DNA of 64,000 nt, taken from positions 5,341,896-5,405,895 of the forward strand of contig CM076957.1 in NCBI GenBank assembly GCA_039566865.1, read 5' to 3'. Made by a program: the position numbers and the translations under genes. The DNA is from Aurelia coerulea (lineage: Eukaryota > Cnidaria > Scyphozoa > Semaeostomeae > Ulmaridae). This document shows positions 25,101 to 40,100 of the stretch, in pieces. The notes under the pieces were generated by a model. That model was not told where the DNA came from. It worked only from the letters and a program-made list of their open reading frames with translations, and made no database searches. Within the stretch, counting starts at the first letter, position 1. Every line of letters begins with the position of its first letter.

Positions 25101-28100
25101 AATTTCTTTTTTAGTCTCTGGAGATTCAGATACTTAATGATTTTACTTGATAATTTATTGCCACCTTTGAATATGCGCATTACTTCTCTTCCTTAAGTTC
25201 TTACAACCCTTGTAGAATGTTTCCAACGTAGAATGTTTAGGTTGCCCGAACAACTTCTGAGAACTATTCTCGTGGGGTTTAGAAGTTTATTTCCACAATA
25301 TTTCATTTTGTAAACGAGATTTGTGCTTGCGAATACTGTAACACTAGGGTTTGATTTTGCGACGTTATCATCTTGTGTCTTCAGAAAGTTACCTTCTCTT
25401 CTCTCACCTTCTCTTCCAAGAGCTCAGTTTTTAGAATGTCTCTCAAATGTATAATTTTCAGAACGTCAGTTCCAGAAAGAGAACGTGCTCTAATTTGCTG
25501 GAGAATCAAATTTTTGGCCCCTTTTGACTTACCTTCGGCAAAAATATTCTTGATTTAGAAAATTGGAGAGCTTGCCTTTTTTCTGTTGAATCTCGTCCTC
25601 TTTGGAAAACTTCCCGAATTTAATTGCGCACCGTGGTTTTGATTCGGTTTGGCTTTGGCTCGACGCACTTTTTTCAGCCGATTGTTTTCGCAGTTTATCA
25701 TCAGCGTAAAAGCGGCTTGATTTAGTATTTTTAGAGAAAATGAATGTGAAGTTTGGTGGCTATATTCAGACGTTCAATTATCATTCATTTGGAAGTGCCA
25801 GTAGAATTTCGAGAAAAGATTTCTTTTTCTCCTTAAATAGAACCGAATTCGATTGCCTGAATCAGAACTATTGAGCTAATTATAGCCTCCAAAGACAAAC
25901 TTGACAAATGAAGTTCAGAGTCATAAACAATTTGAATCAGGCAACAATTAAAAGACCTTTAGAATAGACTTTTGAGATGTTCTTTAGTTTGAGTTCAGAA
26001 AATGAAGCTTTCCGTTGGGAATTCTAGCAACTTTATAACAACTTTATACCAGACCTCTTCACACCTTCTGCCAGGGCTGAAGCCAGTGGGGGGCTGGGGG
26101 GGTGGAGCGTCCCCCCCCCAGAAGGCTATTTGTCGGAAATTTTACTCCACCTGTCGGACTTTTGTTGTTATTATAGGCCCACATTTAGAAGATTTTACTG
26201 GGACAATGATGCATAGAACATGAATTTATTGTCTTTCGAGGATAAAATTTGACATGGATTTTAAATCTACAGCATTTTTTCCTTCATATTGACCAATTTT
26301 GAAGGCTGCAACGTTGAAATTACAAAATAATTCCAAAATCTAGCCATTAAAGGAGCACATCAGTCCTTTGGTGCATGTTTTAACGCATGTTCCTAAAATT
26401 GGGGTTGTTGCTGTTGTTGATTTTAGAGCGTCGGAAAATTTTGGCTCTTTGCCCCCCTAAGAATTAAGGCTGGTATCGGGCCTGTCTCCTGTGCAGCCAA
26501 CCATAATGGCCAATGCTTGAGAGGTATGCAATTTATTCTCCTGAAAGCATAGTGCTGAAAAAAAGGCAAGTCGTTTTGTCTTCTTGGAAACCTTAATCGC
26601 TCCTTTTGAAAAAATTTCCTTTGCTTCGCAGCTTCATTTCATTCATCCATTTTTATTCATTTAGGCATGGTAAGTCCGAAAAAGTATACCCTTGCTCGCG
26701 GCACATCCCTAGGTACCCTTACTATGGAAGAACTCCCCCCCCCCCCCCCCCGTGTAGCCCTTACAGTCCATGAGAACTGCTTTTCAGGGTGTGTAGGCTT
26801 TTCCTCTATTATAGACCACGCCATTTGGCTCTCAGGTCATTCACTTTAACTTTACATTTGTTTCAAACGAATTTTGCTCATAAATAGAGTTGTGTTTGCC
26901 ATTCATTTGACAGTTTTGTGAGGATGAAGGATTCTTTCGTTTTAAGTTTTTTCTGAACTTTTCTTTGTTTCACGCGTTTTGCTTTTAAGTACCCTAAATT
27001 CAAGTGCATTGCCACTGGAATGACTTAAACTACCTTTTCATATATTTTAACAATTTTAATTATGTCACGTCAGGCACCGAGAAAGGTAATAATTTACGAT
27101 TCTATTTGCACCTGATTGGCCTGATTACTTCGGATTACTTCATTTTCAAACAAAACGTGAAGAATGGTGTGGTACAATATTATATACAAGAGCAATGGCA
27201 CCATATGATGGCACCCAAAGAGAGGCTCCTTGTACTCTCCTGTGCAGAGGTTCCTTCCGCTACGCAGTATCCTAATCCTTGCAATGTAAAATCATGGTAA
27301 AATGACAGTGGCAAAATAACAGGGGATCCTCTGCATAGGAGAGTAGGCTCCTTGCTAGATACGTTTTAATTTAAGTTTGCCCAGAATCTATTGCGAATGA
27401 GCCACGCCCTAGCTGCTAAAACTTACCCTCCTTACCGTTTCCGCACACCTTCCTTTCCTCCTTTCGTTGCTCTTTTTCGCTGTTACTAGCAAAAGTAAAG
27501 TCTCTTCTTGACTTTTAAAAGCAGTTTGCCCCTATTCTTCTGACCTTAGTTACTGCTTTATTTACCTTATTTATGCTGTAGCTAAATTCGTTCATCGCTG
27601 AGTTTCTATGACCCTATGACTTCTTTTTGGATAACGCGAATTAGCACAAACTTCTGGAATATACAATAGAGATCCTTATCGGTCTTATTTTCATTCATCG
27701 AAGGGGATAGATTGCCTTAACTGTTTCAATCTTGGCTGTTTCTTAAAGCGTTAAAGTCCTTCAGAATGCACTGCCGATGAGGCACTCCTTAGCATTTCCT
27801 TAGCTCTTACCTTTCTTTCTCCGTGGTATCTCCGTTGACGATCTTTGATGGTTCGTTGTGGCTGTTAAAAACACAAATACACTCTTGACCTAGGAAGTTG
27901 TTTCAGTCTCGTCTGTTTCTCATTGAAAACCTTCGATGTTGGTAGTTTTGTTGTCAATATAGCAGACACCTGCAGTGCGTAGTGTAATCCACAAGTGTTT
28001 GTATTCCCAACTCTTGCAAACAATAGAGGCCTAGTAGTGCGATAGGATAGTATCTAGTAGCAGTCTAGATCCCATGCAGCCTGCCGCTGTTCCAGCCCAA

Positions 28101-31100
28101 ATCCCTCAGCATGGTTGGCTTAATTTTCGTGGTCCAACTCGTATTGTTACGTTTACAGGCCACTGGTGTTGTTATAGTGTAGGATGGCCTATTTTAGTCC
28201 TGACGTGACTTCCCAATACGCGACTTCACTAGATATTTTACAGCTATTCGTGGTGGCAGTATTTTCTTTGCCCTTTCTACGTTTGTAAGACTTAGAAACT
28301 GTGGTTAATGTTTTATCTTTTTATTGAAATCGTATCGATAAAGGTATGTCAGAAATCTTGCACTGATTATTAAGATGAGATCTCTTTTCAATGAATAAAA
28401 CAATGTAATTTCGAAAAGGACCGTTGAATTTTAATCTGTGTTGTTCAATTTTGCAAGTAACCGCAATGAGCGAAATTGTTTTACTCTTCAAAACGATTGA
28501 TTTAATTTCGCCATATTGGGGCTGGATTTTCTCACTGGAAGCCCTTTGTTTTCGTGATAATCAAACGATCAGTTACCAGAACGCCAGGCCACCCAGGGAT
28601 GCCACCCAAAATGTATGAGTTTCCGAGAAAAGACAAGGAAAAGATAACATCTTTTGTTGACTAGCATCTGTGCGTTCAATACAAGCAGCAACAACAACAG
28701 AGTGAAAACGTAAACAATATAAATCTTCAATGATATGCCTTGATTTGTCTAATTAGCGCCCGGACGCCAATTAAATTTTCTCATTTGTCTAATTACTTGC
28801 TTCTTTCGAAACAAAGGAGATCTTCCAACTGTTTGAAGACGTGCCCGTCTGTCAGCCTCCTTCGCAGAGACCATGCTGTCTGTATGCACACATCATTGTG
28901 TTTGTGACATTCCACATTTCTGATGTCATTTCAGGTCATGAACCACTTTTGAAGGTCAGTGGAACCACAGGACGCAGTGATCTTGACACAAACTCTAATT
29001 CTAATCACAGGTAGCAGCGTATGGTTGTAGAATTGATAAGAGATAATTATCATACCGGGTGTCCCAAAAATATGTATACAGATTTGGTTGACTCCAGCTA
29101 TGTGAATTTAGCTTTAATCAATGGCTAATCACTCTCAAAATGCTCCTCGATAGTTAGCTTGAACATAGATACCTCGTTTATTGGTATTGGTGCTTTGAGA
29201 GCAGACATATATCTGAATCTTGAAAGTTCAAATTTGCATCCAGCTGCAAACCAGAGCTTTGGCCTTTTGGCCTCAGCAAATTCCTGAAGCACATTGAAAT
29301 TAAGAACTGACATTAATGAAAAATCAAGAAACTTCCCAATGGGTGACTGGGGAGTGACTTCTGGAAAACAGAATAACACAAGATCTAATATTGTTCAAAT
29401 TTTATCAAGGCTATCGTTGATTTATACGCGGTGCCTGCCTTAAGAAATTGCTTAGGCCAAAAGGCTAAAGCTCTGGTTTGCAGGAAGAAGCAAATTTAAG
29501 CTTTCAAAATTGATATTTCTGCTCTCAAAGCACCAATACCAACAAACGAGGGATCTATGTTCAAGTTAACTATCGAGGAACATTTTGAGAGTGATTAGCC
29601 ATTGATTAAAGCTAAATTCACATCGCTGGAGTCGACCAAATCTGTATACATTTTTTTGTGACACCCAGTATACAACCTTATTATATTTCATATCGTCTTT
29701 TTCTTTGTTATGATGTTCGTCGCGTCTTCTCTCCCTCTCCACCAAAATATTAGGCCTATCAGTCGACCCAGTTCCCAAAGAACGCCCAAAGAAAGAAAAG
29801 ATTATTACATCATCATGTGGTCCGTTGCTTTGCCTCCATCATTTGGAGATTGAACGAAGGGTTGAGTAGCCGCAGCAAAGGAGGCTTATTTTGGTTATGC
29901 TCTGTGGTTATGCTCGTAGTTTTGATAAGATTTGGCTGTCAGAGCATGAAAAGGGGTCGTTGAGCTGTGTATTGGTGGGCTTTGTTAAAGGGTTCAATGC
30001 TCACAAGCCGCAAGCTGGACAGGAAAAGTTCGAAGTAGCCTTCATATTTGCCTAGGACCAGCCGACCTTTACCTTTTCTTTTCTACATGTTCTTTGCAAG
30101 CTGGGTGGAGTGATGGCCTAATATTTTGGTGAAGGGGTGAGAAAACACTAGGAACAGTCATCATAACAAAGAGAAAGACAATTTATGAAATATGTAAGGT
30201 CGTATATGATGATAGTTTTATTATTTCTACAAACGTAGGCTGTTACCTATGTTCTAATGCACAATTGCCCCTCTCCTCCGCAATGGATAATCAATCGCCA
30301 CCATAGAGAGAGAAAGGACTGTTGATAGTAATTGATTTAGCTGTACTCCATCGATCAAAAGGTGGGACTTCGACATTATTAAGTCCTCTCTCCGTCGTAT
30401 AGAATCACAATTTCGTTCCGAATCGACGTTTCGGTAGCCTGCGTGCAGCCTCAACTCCTTTTCCTTTGAGGAGGAGTTGAGGCTGCACGCAGGCTACGTT
30501 TCGGCCCGCTTCCGCCCGCTTCCGCCGTTGCGTTTCTTGAGTAGACCCTTTACACAATGACGTCAGTTCTTTTGAAATGCGTCCTCGTCGATATGATGTG
30601 GAGTTCAAAAGCGTTCATTGCTCTCAGCAACGCATGGAATAATTTGTACGTGTATTTGCATCAAAATAGGCATTATGTAGATTTCTTGCTGTGCTGTGTT
30701 TTGTATCGTTGGCATCGAAGTGAATTTTATAATGAAAAAGGTCTATTGCAGAGGCGAAATTCTTTGTAGCCTTTGTATGCACCGGATAGAAATAAAATCC
30801 ATACTACGTCCGAAAGTGGACTGTAGCACCACCACGCTTGCCTCTAAGACTTGAATCAACTAAAGCTTGCAGTTTTAATCTCTCGTCAATACAACTGAAG
30901 TAAACAATTGTGTTTTCAAGACTCAGTGCTGCGCAGCATCAGAATTGCTTCGCAGCGTCCGCACACTCTGAGCTCTTTCCATTTAGCTGAAGGAAGGGTT
31001 ACTGTCCTGTCCTTAACCAGCAATAACATTAAACAGGGAGTGCTGCGCACTGGATTTACTCACGATACAAAGGTTGTTGTTGCCACGACAATGTTCACGA

Positions 31101-34100
31101 TTGTGGTTAATAGCAACTTGTGCAGGTAATGGCTTCATGTAAGAAGCCCCTAAAGCTGCCTTCTACTGAAGTTGCAACGATGTACGATGCATGTTTCTCA
31201 ACCTAGATCCCTCTCTTTAGAATTTTTTAAATTTTAAATGATCTGGATGCGTCCTAGCCTGCTTGCAGACTCAACTCCTCGAAAGTATACTTTCGAGGAG
31301 TTGAGTCTGCACGCAGGCTACAATGCCTGCCAAAAGTCCTTGGAACACTTAGGCCATTTCTTGACAATCCGCAGTTCTAACCATAGCGATTAGGCTTAAA
31401 CAGCGGCCCCCTCACCCCCAAAACAATGTTGATTTGCAAGGTTATTGTCATAACATTCCATCAGAGTCGCGAATCGTTCTGCCATCCCCATTTTGTCATC
31501 ACAGAACAACATTGTTCTGAGGGGGAGAGGGGGAAATCGCAAAAAAATGCAAAAATAGCAAAGGTGTTCCAAGACTTTTGGCAGGCATTGTAGATGCGTC
31601 CTTCATGAGAGATATTTTTCAAATTAGATCCTCTAACTATTCACCGCGAAATCCTAATAATCTTACTCATTATAGTCCAAATCAGGTTACTTTCGGCACA
31701 AACAGTCTCAATTTCTTAGGATCACAGATTTGGAACTGCTTCCCAGAGATGGCGGAGAGCGGTATAAGCAAACTGAAGTTATTAGTGGTTCGAATATGTA
31801 CAAATTGTCAGCAGAAAAGAAGAAATAGATGTGAGCTTGATTTTATTTCATTTGAAGCCGAATTCCATGCTCATCATGAGTAGGAGTGGTACTGGTGATG
31901 TGATTTTAGAACCCCTCGACATTTAGGCTAGGCCAACCAACATAATTACACATGAAAAATGCAACAAAGTGATGATAATCAAACTTTAGGCCAAATCCAT
32001 GAAGCTTTATAGACCCACCTAAAGGTGGGGCGGGGCATTTAGTGTTTACTATTGCTAGTCGTAAAGATTGTGTAAGCAACATAGAAAAATTATATACACT
32101 GCAAAAAACATCAACATTTCCCTTTAGTTTCTGCTTGGAAATTTAGGGGAAACGGACAAGTTTATCTGGGAAATTGAAAGGAAACGGACATTTCCATGTC
32201 CTTCTTAGGAAATTATGGGGAAGTGTCCGTTTCCCCAAAATTTCCCCATGAAAAAACGTAGGGAAATTTTGTCTTTTTTTGCAGTGATAATTATTTGCTT
32301 ATTACTAATCAATTAATGTATCCATCGATTTTGATTAGTTTACTTGTACATTTGTATACAGCATACCAGATTAATTACTATTGATGTAAAATAAAGGTGC
32401 AATTACAACTCGAAGTTCTCTTACTCTTCATCATCAGAACAGAATCAAATGTGGGACCCTTATTTACATGCTAAAGTTTTCTTTCATGTTCAAAGGAACA
32501 TTACGTTGGTCTTCAACACCTTTGTTCGAGCACAATGTGGTAGAGTTTAGGCGAGTACGTGATCCCCAGCTCCCCCTCAAGATCTGGCAGTCCCTCTGGA
32601 GATGGTTTTAGCTCATACCTGTGAAGAATATTTGACAAGAAGAGGAACAACTCCGCTTTTGCAAGAGCTTCTCCAAGACAAACTCTCCTGCCCGCACCGA
32701 AAGGCAGATAGCTGCGCTTCTTGCCAGGAACAAGATTGCCATTTTCATCAAGCCATCTTTCTGGCCTAAATACGAAAGGTTCTTTCCATTCGCGTTCATC
32801 ATGATGTATTGCCCATTGGTTGAACCATACTTGCGTTCCCTGTGGTACACTTTGCTTCCCAATTTTTGTGTCACGTGTTGCTTTGTGCGGAACCGAGAGA
32901 GGGGCAAGCGAAGAAAATCGCAATGTTTCGTGAATCATTGACTCAAAGTATGGCAAGCAACCACGATCATTCAAACGAGGCTGTCTGTCACCGATGACCC
33001 TTTTACGCTCCTCTGCAATCTTTTGTTGCACTTCAGGCCATGTGACTAGATAGGCGAAGCACCAATGTAACATTGTTGTTGTTGTCTCAGCTCCACCTAT
33101 GAATATATTTGACAGTATCAATTCAAAGTTTTGATCGGTCAGCGGTGTTTTTGTCTTGCTGTCTGTCCCGTTCTCTTTTGTAACCTCGTTTATGAGTGCG
33201 TCGGTGAAGTCACGTGGGTTTTCTGGATCTATTGTTTCCCTGTGATCTCTTATCTTTCTCTCTAGGAGCTCGTCACGTATTGCAATGCCTTGTCTTAATT
33301 TTCGTAGTCCTTCGTTGGGAAAGAAACGCAGCCAAGGTAAAAATGCAATTGGACTTGAACTATCTAAGCCTTGGAAGATGAGTCTGGTATGTTCTACAAC
33401 CCGCTGAAATTCTTCGTCCTCTCTTTTGTATCGATGTCCGTAGACAATCGCGCAGATTATGTTGATTACGGCCAGCGCTAAAATAGAAATAAAAATTGGT
33501 AGTTAGCCATAAACATTAAAAGCCAAAATTTCAGACGAAATATTTTACGTTTTTGCACTGAATTTCTGACGTTTTTACAGAAATTTTTCGCTTTACTAGA
33601 ACCTATATATTTCAGTTTATATTTGGTTATTTCATACCAAAACTGTCTTACATTTGTAGATCGTACTTCATTTTAGGGGTGCTTGTTCAGAAATTTCCAA
33701 AAATTATTATTGTTGAGGATGATGGGAATATATTTGAAGTTTGATAAATCATTGCTAACGTTTCTTCTTTGTTCTGCGAACGGTCAAGCGAATTTGCATG
33801 TTACCTCACTGCAGTAAATCGTTACTGCGCATGCGATCCGGAGCCCATTTTGGTTCTGTGGTCAAGTTTGTAAAGGAAAATGCTTACCAATATCGTTGTA
33901 CGGATCATAGGGTTTCCCAGTTGAAGCGTCATATCTTTCAAATAAGTCATCTATTTCTTGTAAAATGCTCTTCTCTAAATTCTCCAAACCATTTCCGTAA
34001 AACTTGAGCGATGCATGAGCAACTTTGCGCATTAACCTCAGTTTAGGACAACTATCCATGAATCCGATATCTTGAAAGCCACGACTTATCAAGTATGCGG

Positions 34101-37100
34101 GGTATGCATCTTGTGGCCTACCTGACAAATCTTCACCACTTCTGAGCAAGGCCTCTTTCGCCGGTTCGATGCTGTTCACAACAACTACTCTTTGATTCCC
34201 AATGCTAATACTCATTACGTCGCCATATTTCTTCGATAAAGCTTTGAGAGCCTCGTAAGGTTTCTTGCCAAGTTGATGCAAGTTGCCGATGACAGGCAGC
34301 GGAATTGGTCCTGGTGGATACCGCTTTAGTTGTGCTACGTGGATGATGTAATTAACCAGAATATACACCAGAACTCCAAGTAGAACGGCATACAGTATTT
34401 CCAACAACATTTTTGCCTTGGTCCAAAAATCGAAGAAATCTAAACACACAGGAATGACAGAGCACAGCAAATTTGTTATGATCAATGAATCGGTGGTAAC
34501 CCTAATCAACCACAAGTTCATAGTGTGAACAATTTATCGTTTATTTGACATAAGTTGTCTTTTGAATTTAACTCCACACGAATATTTTTATAAGAAACAG
34601 TAGGCTCAATTTTTCGAAAGTTAAAGGAATTGAGTAGCGTTAACGCTATCCTGCATTTTTGCTGACAAACCCGCTGACGGTCCTTTGTTATCACACAATA
34701 GTGCTAAAGTCATTAGCAGTGGAGACTAAAGGCTTCTTAATCCTTGCATTATCCTCGGGAATTTCAATGGTTTAATTTCAATAGCGATTAAATCATAACA
34801 TGATTGAAAAGAAGTTGATATTGGTCTTGAGCGCACTATTTATGTTAGCCTGCGTGCAGACTTTGCTTTCCACTGCGAAGGAGAGTCAAGGCGGATCTGC
34901 CTTGGCTCTCCTTCGCAGTGAAAAGTAAAGTCTGCACGCAGGCTATATTTATGTGGACTCAATGCCTTCAAGAAACAACCCTACCTGAATTTAAAAACCT
35001 AATAAACTTGTGTAATTTGCAGTTTTGAGTTCTCCCATCGCACTCAAAAATGTTTTGACATTGTACATTTATAGCAACTGTTTGGACAGTTGAGATAAGT
35101 TTATGCAAATAAAAATACCTGGAGACTTTTGGTAATCGCCAAGCTTAAAAGCCCTATTTGCTAATTGCCTGCGTGCAGACAATGCCACGCAGCAGTCTGC
35201 ACGCAGGGCTAATTTGTTAAGGGTGGTCTAAATTTCCATGCAGCATAGGTTCCAAATCTTTAACTCAGCGTAAAAAGGTGGGTGTAAATTCAATGATCTA
35301 TTTCTTCTGATTGAATGGCTTGAAAGAAACTTTAGATACTAGATACTTATCCATAATTCTACTGTTGGACTGTCCAGAAATTTTGAATATTTTTCATAAT
35401 TATTGCGTATTTTATATTTCAGCTCATTTTAGGATGTGACGTCATCAAATTTCTAAATCATAAACCAGATGAGTGACGGACTTTTGCATGATGCCATATT
35501 GTAGGCATCCATAAACTATAGTTCTCTTCGAAATTACTTCATGTTGCGTCAAACGGTTTAGGAATTACGATGGTTTTAAGTTTTTTTGAAAATTTTTCTT
35601 GAATTCTTGAAAAAGAAGAAAAACACTCTAATTCTGAAACTATTAAAGATTTCAGAAAAGTCCAACGGTAGAATTATAGAGAAATAGCTAAAGTTTCTTT
35701 GAAGTCATTCAGTTCAAAGAAATAGGTCACTCAATTTTACACCGGCCTTTTTAAAGATTTGGCACCTATGCTTTTCCATGCTGCTTTGAAATAATTGTGT
35801 GCCCTAAATGAGGCCATATTTTTCCATACGTGTGTTTGCACCAGAGGGTGGGCATGTGTGGACATGGGTGGACATCAGTCAGGTCCACCCTGTAGGCGTA
35901 GTCGAAACTCAGAATGCTTGCTCAGTCTTGTTTGTCCTACTCAAGAGAGATAGATCTATAACAGAATCAAAATAGCAGAACATACATTGCAGCAGAATTT
36001 AAAATAAATATAACGTATACGTATTTTGTATAAGGAACTGCCTATGCGAAGCTCAACTCTCAAGCTCAGATCGCCAATAGAATTTTCCTATTATCATGCT
36101 TGCTGCATCCGCCATTTTGATGTTGTGGCTGTGTTAGTTTTGGCTGCGCAATTGGCGTCGCATTACCTTGCGCGGAAGGATGCCTCCCTGTTCACAAATC
36201 AAAATGGCGGATGCAGCAAGCATGATAGGACTATTTCAAGTAAAATACCAAGCAGAAGACGAACGGAATGAAGACCAAGATAACTTTTGAATATCAGTAT
36301 CAATTAACAAACCAACTACCGCGTTTCCTACAGCACGTGGTTTGTTGGTTTATTACGATGTCTTGACTCTATTATTTAAGGCTATTTTTATATGATAAAG
36401 ATGTTGATCTGGTTGATCCATACAAATTTGTGCAGGAATGGCCCAGTGGTATCGTGCTGTCTCGAAAGAGCCCCTGTGGAAGAGAGAGGCTGTGACCTTC
36501 AAATGTGAAGGATAAGGATATGTTTAGTTCTTGCTACCAAGAATGAAGAAAGTCGCAAACTATCATCTGTACTTTCAGGCCAAACGAATCACAAAGAATC
36601 GATACACTGCTTCGATAAGCTTAGCTTCTCAGTATTCTGTAATAACTATCTTCGGGTGTACAAAACATAATGCCCCCAACAAAATGCGAAGAGGAGCAAG
36701 AATAAAGAGAACAAACTAAGATCATGTGTGAATAATCGATTAAATAGCTACACCGAAATGTCATATAATGATGATGATAATATATACCACTCTCCATTCC
36801 GTACATAGGTGTAGGAGACAGGGGACTGGGGACGTTAGAAAAATTTGCAAAAATCAGTCATAATCGGGCAGAAATCCGCCTATAAATCGGGCAAATTTGT
36901 TGTGAAAAATGGAATTTTTCTAGGTCAGCCCTCCCCCCCCCCCCCCAATTTTATCTTCCCCTACGCCAATGGTTCCTTGGCAGCAACTTAAAGTAACACT
37001 GGTTTTTACTGTTCTGTATATGTAATAATTGCAGCATTCGACTGTTTTCCCCTAGTCTTCAACATCTTCTCTGTAGTAAGACGTGGTAGGAATTCGGCGA

Positions 37101-40100
37101 ATATGTGATGGCCAACTTTCCCTCGAGATTAGGCAGCCCCTCTGAAGAAGGCTGCAGCTCGTATCGGTAAAGAATATTTGACAAGAAGAGGAATAACTCC
37201 GCCTTTGCAAGAGCTTCTCCCACGCAAACTCTCCTTCCAGCTCCAAAAGGCATGTAACTTGATTTCATGCCAGGCACAAGGTTGCCATTTTCATCCAACC
37301 ATCTTTCTGGCCTGAACACGAAAGGTTCTTCCCATTGACGTTCATCATGATGCAATGCCCATTGGTTGAACCATATTTGTGTTCCCTGTGGAATACTTTG
37401 CTGTGCAATCTTTGTGTCACGTGTTGTTTTGTGTGGGACACCGAGTGGCACGAGAGACGAAAATCGAAGTGTCTCCTGAATCGTTGATTCAAAGTATGGC
37501 AAACTTCCACGATCACTCAAACGAGGCTGTCTGTCACCGATGACTCGTTTACGCTCCTCTGCAATCCGCTGTTGCACTTCAGGCCATGTGACAAGATATG
37601 CGAAGCACCACTGCAAAGTGGTTGTTGTTGTTTCAGCGCCAGCGATGAATAGATCAGCGAGTATCATTTCAAGATTTTCATCGGTCAGCGGTGTTTTTAC
37701 CATGCTGTCTGCCATGTTCTCTTTCGTAACTTCGTTTATAAGAGCGTCGGTGAAGTCACGTGGGTTTTCTGGATTTATTGTTGCCTTGTGTTCTCGTACT
37801 TTCCTCGCAAGTAGCTCGTCACGTATTGCAACGCTTTCCTTCAGCTTTGTTAACCCTGTGTTTGGAAAGAAGCGCAGCCATGGAAGAAAAGACATAGCAC
37901 TTGCATTGTCTAATCCCTGCACCAATAATCTGGTGTGATGAACGACTCGTTGAAATTCCTCGTCTTTTATTTTGTATCGATGTCCAAAGATTATCGCACA
38001 TATGATATTGATGACAGCCAATGCTGCAAAACAAAAATTTCGTATTCACATTCAGTGATAGACTTACGACGTGATTCCTTGTATTCGTTCAACATTTTTA
38101 ATCTGATGTTTTATGAGCGATGCTGAGACTTATGTAGTGAGTATAATTCAGTGAATCATTTCCTCTTTATTATACAGTCATATCGAAATCGTGTTTTGTT
38201 TTCGTTTGGACCGTGGCGCAGGCCTATCAAAATAGATCAAAATTGTATTTTGTTAATTCTTTTTACATTCTGAACCCTTCAGACAGAAAGTTGAACATTT
38301 TTTGGAGCATGGAAATAACAACCCGAACTTTTGTAATTGAGAGTTAGAGAGTAGACGTCAAAATCAAGTTGAGCTCTACTTCAGATTTCGTTGGATATGT
38401 AGTTTTAATAGATTTACTTTAATCTTCCTAATCGAGTCCGCGACCCCTTCTCATGACGCTCAAGTGATGGGGTCCTACCGAGTATCGAACCCACGCCGCC
38501 TGACTGTTCTGGCTTGCAAAGTCAGAGGATTACACCACTGCGCCACAACACCTTTAGTCCAAACCTCCTTTTCCAACATCAGAAATTAAAAGTGCGCAGA
38601 GTGTAGAGCCTAATATTTGTAAATTGTTACTTTCTTGTTCAGAATCTCAATGCTTCTGTTTCCTCTCTCCTTCTCCTCTGCCTTTTCTTTCTCCATTCCA
38701 CCGCAGCGCCCTATGACTCAATATACTTATGAAAGATCAAAGGACCTTAGAAGTGACTCACGGGCTTAATGATTTTTATTGTGAAATTTTCCAAATTATG
38801 CCATGAGAATGCAAAGGAAGATCAGTGCAATTTTATTGCACCTTCCTCGAAATATGAGTAAATATGCTGTAATGTTACGTTACAGAATGCAGTCTGAGGA
38901 AGCAACCATCAAAAATTGGCGTGCAGGAAATGTTTAGTCTTTGCTTGAAGATTTTGCAGTGGAGAACAAACAATCTAATTAAACACACGAGCAATCAAAT
39001 TAATCACAAAATACACGTTTTTTTTATTATAAGAAACTTGGATCAGCACTTAGTACTAAAAGTTTCTTAATTTCGCATGAAAATTTCGGTGTTTTAGTAG
39101 TAAAAGTTTCTTAATTAGTTTCTTATTTTTTTGGGCCTAAGATCTTCTATAACAGCAATTGTGGATTTTTAATCCAAACCTCCTTTTCCAACATCAGAAA
39201 TTAATTGAAGTGCGCTTCAGATCTTTGTCTGTGTAGTTTCAAGCCTAATATTTGTAAATTGTGACAAGCTAAATTTCTTGTTCAGAATCTCAGTGCTTCT
39301 GTTTCCTCTCTCCTTCTCCTCCGCCTCTTCTCTCTACATTTCCCCGCAGCGCCCTATGACTCAATATACTGATGAAATAAAGTGAGAATTGGACAATTCC
39401 ACACTGACTGCTTCTTTCTTCTTTTTCAAAAACAATGGTGCCGCCGTTCTGGAAATCTGAGGGGAACGACTCTAGGTTCGAATTAGCAATTCGACACCAC
39501 CGTGCAGACAAACAAACTGGACAGGATTCCAATTGATATGTTCACTCCACGACTCCTTCGGCCCGCGTCTTACAGGGAATCAATGGAGATAAAGGTGCTG
39601 CGTGGAAGGGGTTTGCTAGTCTATGATTAGCCTATTGTCCTTGAGAATTTCAAATTGTGCGTGGAAATTGTTTAGCTAAAGAAACAATGGCATATGTAGG
39701 CATTTACTTTGTACAATTTACGAGATTAATCCACCGGGCCTCCGTTCATTGACTTTGATCTGATCGTGTAACCCTTTTCCGTCTGGGGGCCATATTATGC
39801 CTCCCCCCCCCCCCACCCTCAACAAAACATTGATATGCAGCGCTTTAACTATATTGAAGTCAGAATGCTGGTACCAACTGAAATCCTAACTTTTTATGCT
39901 CTACAAGATTCTATAAATTTATTTGTAATTAGATTTGTCATGTGACCAATAGCTGCCCCTTTTTGGAGAGAGGTCACAACAGAAAACACTAAATTGCTTC
40001 TATTTTGGTCAATCTTTGTTCAATTTTGTTTTAATTTTTATCATTGAACTGCTTTCATAAAGAGCTTTCACATGGTGTAAAGATTGTTAATCATTATTTA

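Noticed and set aside
34411..34521. N-terminal extension of P450 gene C from an upstream ATG
   Set aside because: The extension has no counterpart in gene D, and the anchor starts directly at the ATG at 34410.
38455..38558. Minus-strand tRNA-Ala(TGC)-like sequence
   Set aside because: The A and B boxes are good but the acceptor stem does not pair and the anticodon stem has a mismatch; treated as a tRNA-derived repeat.
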